Assembly (NCBI GenBank): GCA_965119745.1
Contig: OZ221973.1
Span: 124,001 to 188,000, forward strand
Length of the DNA stretch: 64,000 bases
From: CAJFUR01 sp904420575
GTDB lineage: Bacteria; Actinomycetota; Coriobacteriia; Coriobacteriales; Eggerthellaceae
Direction: 5' to 3'
Shown one piece after another: positions 61,084 to 64,000 of the stretch. The translations under genes and the position numbers were made by a program. Positions within the stretch are counted from its first letter, which is position 1. Each line of letters begins with the position of its first letter. The notes under the pieces were generated by a model, which was not told where the DNA came from, made no database searches, and saw only the letters and a program-made list of their open reading frames with translations.

Positions 61084-61113
61084 AGCATCTATCATGGAGG
61101 AAGGAGGTGCGCC

Positions 61114-61950
61114 ATGCCGGCAACTTACACGCCAATCCGATACCCCGGAGGCAAGACGAAGATATACCCGCTCGTGAAGAAAATAATCGACGATAACGGA
61201 TTTAGGAGCTATGCGTACGCAGAGGCCTTCGCTGGCGGAGCCGGCTTGGCCATGAAGCTGCTCCTCAAGGGGGACGTTCCCTCAGTCATCATCAACGACC
61301 TTGACAGAGCCGTCTACTGCATGTGGGATGCCATAGTCAACCGCTCAGAGGATCTCTGTACGTTCGTGAGCGATGTCGAAGTCACAGTAGACGAGTGGAA
61401 ACGGCACCGCGAGACTTACCGAAACCAGAAGGACGTTGACGATTTCGAGCTCGGCTGCGCAGCTTTCTTCCTGAACCGCACGAACGTCTCGGGCATCCTC
61501 GATGGAGGAGTCATCGGAGGGATGGAGCAGTTCGGAAACTTCAAGATTGATGCCCGGTTCTCGAAACCCGGGCTTCTGGCGAAGATCCGCGCGATCGGAA
61601 AGAGGCGCGATGACATCAGGATCTTCAACCTCGACGCTGAAACGTTCATTGTCGACGTGCTGACGAGGGAGGAGAGCCTTTTTGCCTACTTCGATCCGCC
61701 ATACGTCAAAAAAGGGCCGGGACTATACCGCAGCTCGTTCGACGAGGACAAGCACCGTTCTTTGGCCAAAGCGATCCAAAAATGCAAGTTTCCCTGGATC
61801 GCGACATACGATGATGACGAGCTAATAGAAAAACTGTACGGCAAGAACGTTCGGGAGACGTTCGGCATCGGATATAGCGCCTACAGGGCAAGCAGAGGAA
61901 AGGAGAAGCTGATCCTACCGCCGAACGTAAGCTACAGCACAGCGGCCTAA
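61114..61950 (+). CDS. DNA adenine methyltransferase (D12 class)
   Basis: 278 residues from the ATG at 61114 with GGAAGGAGG upstream. Motifs: PIRYPGGKTKIYPL at the N-terminus, AEAFAGGAGLAMKLLLKG (SAM binding), the catalytic DPPY in YFDPPYVKKGPGLYRS (about residue 195). Dam-type N6-adenine methylase. It follows the OLD-like gene by 30 bp, so the pair may form a self/non-self marking and cutting system. Confidence 0.92.
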   Translation: MPATYTPIRYPGGKTKIYPLVKKIIDDNGFRSYAYAEAFAGGAGLAMKLLLKGDVPSVIINDLDRAVYCMWDAIVNRSEDLCTFVSDVEVTVDEWKRHRETYRNQKDVDDFELGCAAFFLNRTNVSGILDGGVIGGMEQFGNFKIDARFSKPGLLAKIRAIGKRRDDIRIFNLDAETFIVDVLTREESLFAYFDPPYVKKGPGLYRSSFDEDKHRSLAKAIQKCKFPWIATYDDDELIEKLYGKNVRETFGIGYSAYRASRGKEKLILPPNVSYSTAA

Positions 61951-61959
61951 CCAGAAATA

Positions 61960-62001
61960 AAGCCCCGCGCATCACAGGGCGGCAACCCTAGCGCGAGGCT
62001 T
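61960..62001. terminator. Hairpin between methylase and integrase genes
   Basis: AAGCCCCGCGC (61960-61970) pairs with GCGCGAGGCTT (61991-62001) with one mismatch, and the loop carries a smaller GGG/CCC pairing. No T-tract follows, so it may be a terminator of moderate strength or a processing site. Confidence 0.5.
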
Positions 62002-62048
62002 CAGAAGTGATACCAACCGAATGAACGGAAGGCAGGTGAGATTATACC

Positions 62049-63173
62049 ATGCCCAGGAAGCGAAAACGACGTTCGTGGGGCTCCATCACGACCGTCACCA
62101 AGACCAAGCACGTCATCAGATGGATGGAGAACACGCCCGAAGGGCGCAAGAGGCGGTCGCGCACGTTCTGCGGCACCTACAAGGAGGCGTGCTTCGAGCT
62201 GAGCCGCCTGCAGGTGGAGCATTCCGACGACCGCCCCGTTCCCACCATCGGCGACGCCTGCCGCATGTGGTACCTGCCGTGGCTCGAACGCAGGATCGCA
62301 GAGCGCAAGACCAAGGCACGCACCGGCGAGATATACACGAAGTGCTGGGAGCGCATCATCGAACCAAGATGGGGCTCCACCCCAATGGACTCCGTTGTTC
62401 CGTCCGACGTCCAGAAATGGCTGCTCGGGCTGACGGCGGGAAACGCGGAGATCGCCTTGGTAGTGCTGCGCAAGATAGCCGATTTCGCCGTCCAGTACGA
62501 CGTCATCGACTCGAACAAGTTCAGGCTCCCCTACGAGATTCCAGCAGAAAAGGCCAGGGGAAAGAGGACCGGCACGTACACGCTTAGAGAGGCGACCGAT
62601 CTGTTCGAGGCGCTGAGAGACCACCTAACGGAAGCGTCGTACATCCTCGCCTGCTTCGGCTCTGCGCGAACCGGCGAGTCGCTGGGCGTGCGGCCTGCCG
62701 AGGTGTCCCTGGTCGAGTCTCATGGGATCAAGCTCGCCATCGCCCCCATCTCGCGCAGGATGGACGAGACGGGCGACCTCCCGTTGCCGGACGGCGACCT
62801 CAAGAACCCGCAGAGCGAGCGAACGCTGGTCATACCGGAACCGTACGGGACACGCCTGTTCGAAATCGCCGCCATGCGCATTTCCGATGGCGTCGAATGG
62901 TTGGCCGACAGAGGCGACGGGCTGCCGTTCAACAGGGGGACGCTGAAATACGCATGGGAGAAGGATGCCGGGGCCGACGCCATCCCGTTCGCCAACCTGC
63001 GGACGTCATGGCGCACCTTCGCGCAATACGAATGGGGCGTGGACTTCGACACGCTGGAAATCCTCATGGGACACCTCGTGCCGGGGGTCACAGGCAAGCA
63101 TTACCTGAAACCAAAAATTGACGATCTCGTAAACGCAGTGGCCAAAGCGGTGGTGCAATCGCGGGCCAGTTAG
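62049..63173 (+). CDS. int: Prophage tyrosine integrase
   Basis: 374 residues. An N-terminal arm-binding domain (RRSWGSITTVTKTKHVIRW), core-binding domain, and catalytic domain with ARTGESLGVRPAEV (first Arg), NLRTSWRTFAQY (second Arg; the His usual three residues before it is Ala) and MGHLVPGVTGKHYLKP with the nucleophile Tyr. Ends 43 bp from the right attachment core, the normal place for the phage integrase. Its stop codon lies within the TTAGGATATT repeat. Confidence 0.93.
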   Translation: MPRKRKRRSWGSITTVTKTKHVIRWMENTPEGRKRRSRTFCGTYKEACFELSRLQVEHSDDRPVPTIGDACRMWYLPWLERRIAERKTKARTGEIYTKCWERIIEPRWGSTPMDSVVPSDVQKWLLGLTAGNAEIALVVLRKIADFAVQYDVIDSNKFRLPYEIPAEKARGKRTGTYTLREATDLFEALRDHLTEASYILACFGSARTGESLGVRPAEVSLVESHGIKLAIAPISRRMDETGDLPLPDGDLKNPQSERTLVIPEPYGTRLFEIAAMRISDGVEWLADRGDGLPFNRGTLKYAWEKDAGADAIPFANLRTSWRTFAQYEWGVDFDTLEILMGHLVPGVTGKHYLKPKIDDLVNAVAKAVVQSRAS

Positions 63174-63189
63174 GATATTTTAGGATATT
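63170..63189. repeat. Candidate integrase arm-type sites, right end
   Basis: TTAGGATATT is present twice in direct tandem (63170-63179 and 63180-63189), the first copy overlapping the integrase stop codon. One identical copy lies near the left attachment site. Confidence 0.55.
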
Positions 63190-63216
63190 TCATTACAAAA
63201 CACCTGGTCAGAAGAC

Positions 63217-63239
63217 ATTTTCCGCAATTATTGGTTGCG
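63217..63239. repeat. Right attachment site (23-bp core)
   Basis: Exact copy of 26731-26753 (ATTTTCCGCAATTATT...GGTTGCG). Immediately after it the chromosome resumes. Confidence 0.95.
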
Positions 63240-63398
63240 GGCGTTATGAACTGGCATTTTGACAACAAAGAAAGGAGAGCCATGCACGATCAAGCCCTTG
63301 AAAGCCCAATTTACGCATACCTGAAGCCGGTGCTTCAGAATAGGATCGGCACCTCGCGGGGCCATGCCGCTTCCTGCCGGCAAGCCCCCTGCGTTGCG
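63240..63398. other. Chromosomal intergenic stretch after the prophage
   Basis: No supported gene. It contains a hairpin CTGAAG-CCGGTG-CTTCAG (63321-63338) and a GAAAGGAGAG-ATG at 63282 whose frame runs antisense into the next gene. Confidence 0.5.
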
Positions 63399-64000
63399 TC
63401 ACAGCCGCCGCCGGTTGATGTCGAGCACCACCCAGATGCTCAGGACGGCGGCGCCCAAGTACCCGAAGAACGCGAGCACCGGCACGCCCAGCAGGCGCGG
63501 CTCCATGGACGACAGCGACAGCATGCTGGAGCCAATGAACAGCCCCGCAATGATGATGCCGATGGTCAGGCGGTTGATGATCTTCGACAGCTTCGAAAGC
63601 GGCGCCTCGCTGCCCAGCACCTCCATGTTCATCTTGAGCTGGCCGCGCGTGAGCATCTTGAGCGCCTCGCCCGAATACTGCGCCGAGTCCAGCGTGCCCT
63701 TCGTCGAAGAGCGCAGCGCGAGCGCCAGGTCTTCCAGCGCCGTCTTCAGCTCGTCGCCGGCGTTCTTCGAACGCTGGATGTGGGCGTTGATGATGCTGAC
63801 CACGTTCTCGTTGGGAATGAACGGCGCCACCGTGCCTTCCAGCGTCACGATGCCGCGCGACACGCTGGTGACCGACGCCGGCAGCGTCACCTTGCACGAG
63901 CGCGTGAGCATGAACACGTCGTTCAGGAACTGGCCGATGTCTATTTCGGACACGTCGCACGAGCCGTAGTCCTTGAGCAGCAGGTCCAGGTCGGCCAAGA
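63399..64000 (-). CDS. UbiB/AarF-family atypical kinase, C-terminal part
   Basis: The last 200 residues are seen; the gene runs off the right edge. YGSCDVSEIDIGQFLNDVFM, SRGIVTLEGTVAPFIPNENV and a pair of C-terminal membrane helices (LTIGIIIAGLFIGSSMLSLS, LAFFGYLGAAVLSIWVVLD) are typical of the UbiB/ABC1/AarF family, whose members are ATP-dependent factors in quinone and lipid metabolism. The kinase core lies beyond the window. The host locus interrupted by the prophage lies between this gene and the HTH-membrane protein gene. Confidence 0.85.
   Translation of the reverse strand, partial: LADLDLLLKDYGSCDVSEIDIGQFLNDVFMLTRSCKVTLPASVTSVSRGIVTLEGTVAPFIPNENVVSIINAHIQRSKNAGDELKTALEDLALALRSSTKGTLDSAQYSGEALKMLTRGQLKMNMEVLGSEAPLSKLSKIINRLTIGIIIAGLFIGSSMLSLSSMEPRLLGVPVLAFFGYLGAAVLSIWVVLDINRRRL

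Larger units (their letters stand above)
26731..63239. mobile_element. Integrated siphovirus-type prophage, about 36.5 kb
   Basis: The element is bounded by a perfect 23-bp direct repeat, carries an integrase next to the right repeat, and has the full gene order of an HK97-fold tailed phage (terminases, portal, protease, capsid, connectors, tail, tape measure, lysis). A CI/LexA-like repressor marks the lysogeny arm. Late genes read on the minus strand. Apart from two broken accessory genes, no structural gene looks damaged, so it could be inducible. Confidence 0.95.

Noticed and set aside
63282..64000. Plus-strand frame with a good ribosome site starting at 63282
   Set aside because: After about 40 codons it is entirely antisense to the UbiB-family gene and shows only shadow composition.

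Overview
The window is high-GC DNA that looks like an anaerobic, gut-type actinobacterium of the class Coriobacteriia (Eggerthellaceae: Eggerthella, Gordonibacter and relatives). This is an inference from gene content: two molybdopterin oxidoreductase operons, a Tat-exported lipid-anchored flavoprotein reductase, several NrfD-type quinol-interacting membrane proteins and DUF4143 ATPases. No rRNA, tRNA or CRISPR array was found.

Bases 1-26,700 are chromosome. On the minus strand lies a respiratory operon (molybdoenzyme, four-cluster ferredoxin, NrfD anchor, a small protein with two CX4CH motifs, and a b-type membrane cytochrome running off the left edge). Next come a DUF4143 ATPase and a three-gene module (NrfD-like protein, GntR/YtrA regulator, SPFH/slipin). 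A Tat flavoprotein reductase follows, divergent from a Fic-like protein, then the broken 3' end of a second DUF4143 ATPase, and a second molybdoenzyme operon ending in a TorD-type chaperone. A MntA/HepT toxin-antitoxin locus with a frameshifted toxin, a second copy of the NrfD/GntR/SPFH module, a DEAD-box RNA helicase with a repeat-rich tail, and an HTH-membrane protein complete the region. The two molybdoenzyme promoters carry inverted repeats sharing the half-site TTGTCATA.

Bases 26,731-63,239 are a complete-looking siphovirus-type prophage of about 36.5 kb, bounded by a perfect 23-bp direct repeat. The right end is the lysogeny arm on the plus strand: CI/LexA-like repressor, OLD-like ATPase/TOPRIM protein, D12-class adenine methylase and tyrosine integrase. 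Everything from about 57.8 kb down to 27.7 kb reads on the minus strand in the order: small regulators, replication region (DUF6291 protein with iterons, helicase-methyltransferase fusion, beta-clamp, DUF4406 protein, a second tyrosine recombinase), a nest of small overlapping zinc-ribbon genes, ArpU-like late regulator, rearranged methyltransferase, HNH, terminases, portal, protease, capsid, connectors, tail, tape measure, FnIII tail protein, holin, amidase. Two small genes (one a truncated serine-recombinase domain) sit at the left end.

After the right attachment site the chromosome resumes with the 3' end of a UbiB/AarF-family gene.

The strongest leads are the duplicated NrfD/GntR/SPFH module, the ATPase-methylase pair co-transcribed with the repressor (candidate defence cargo), a methyltransferase gene broken by an internal 288-bp inversion, and an iteron cluster inside the DUF6291 gene that may be the phage origin. 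Several genes are broken by single-base changes in short G runs, which could be real decay or sequence error.
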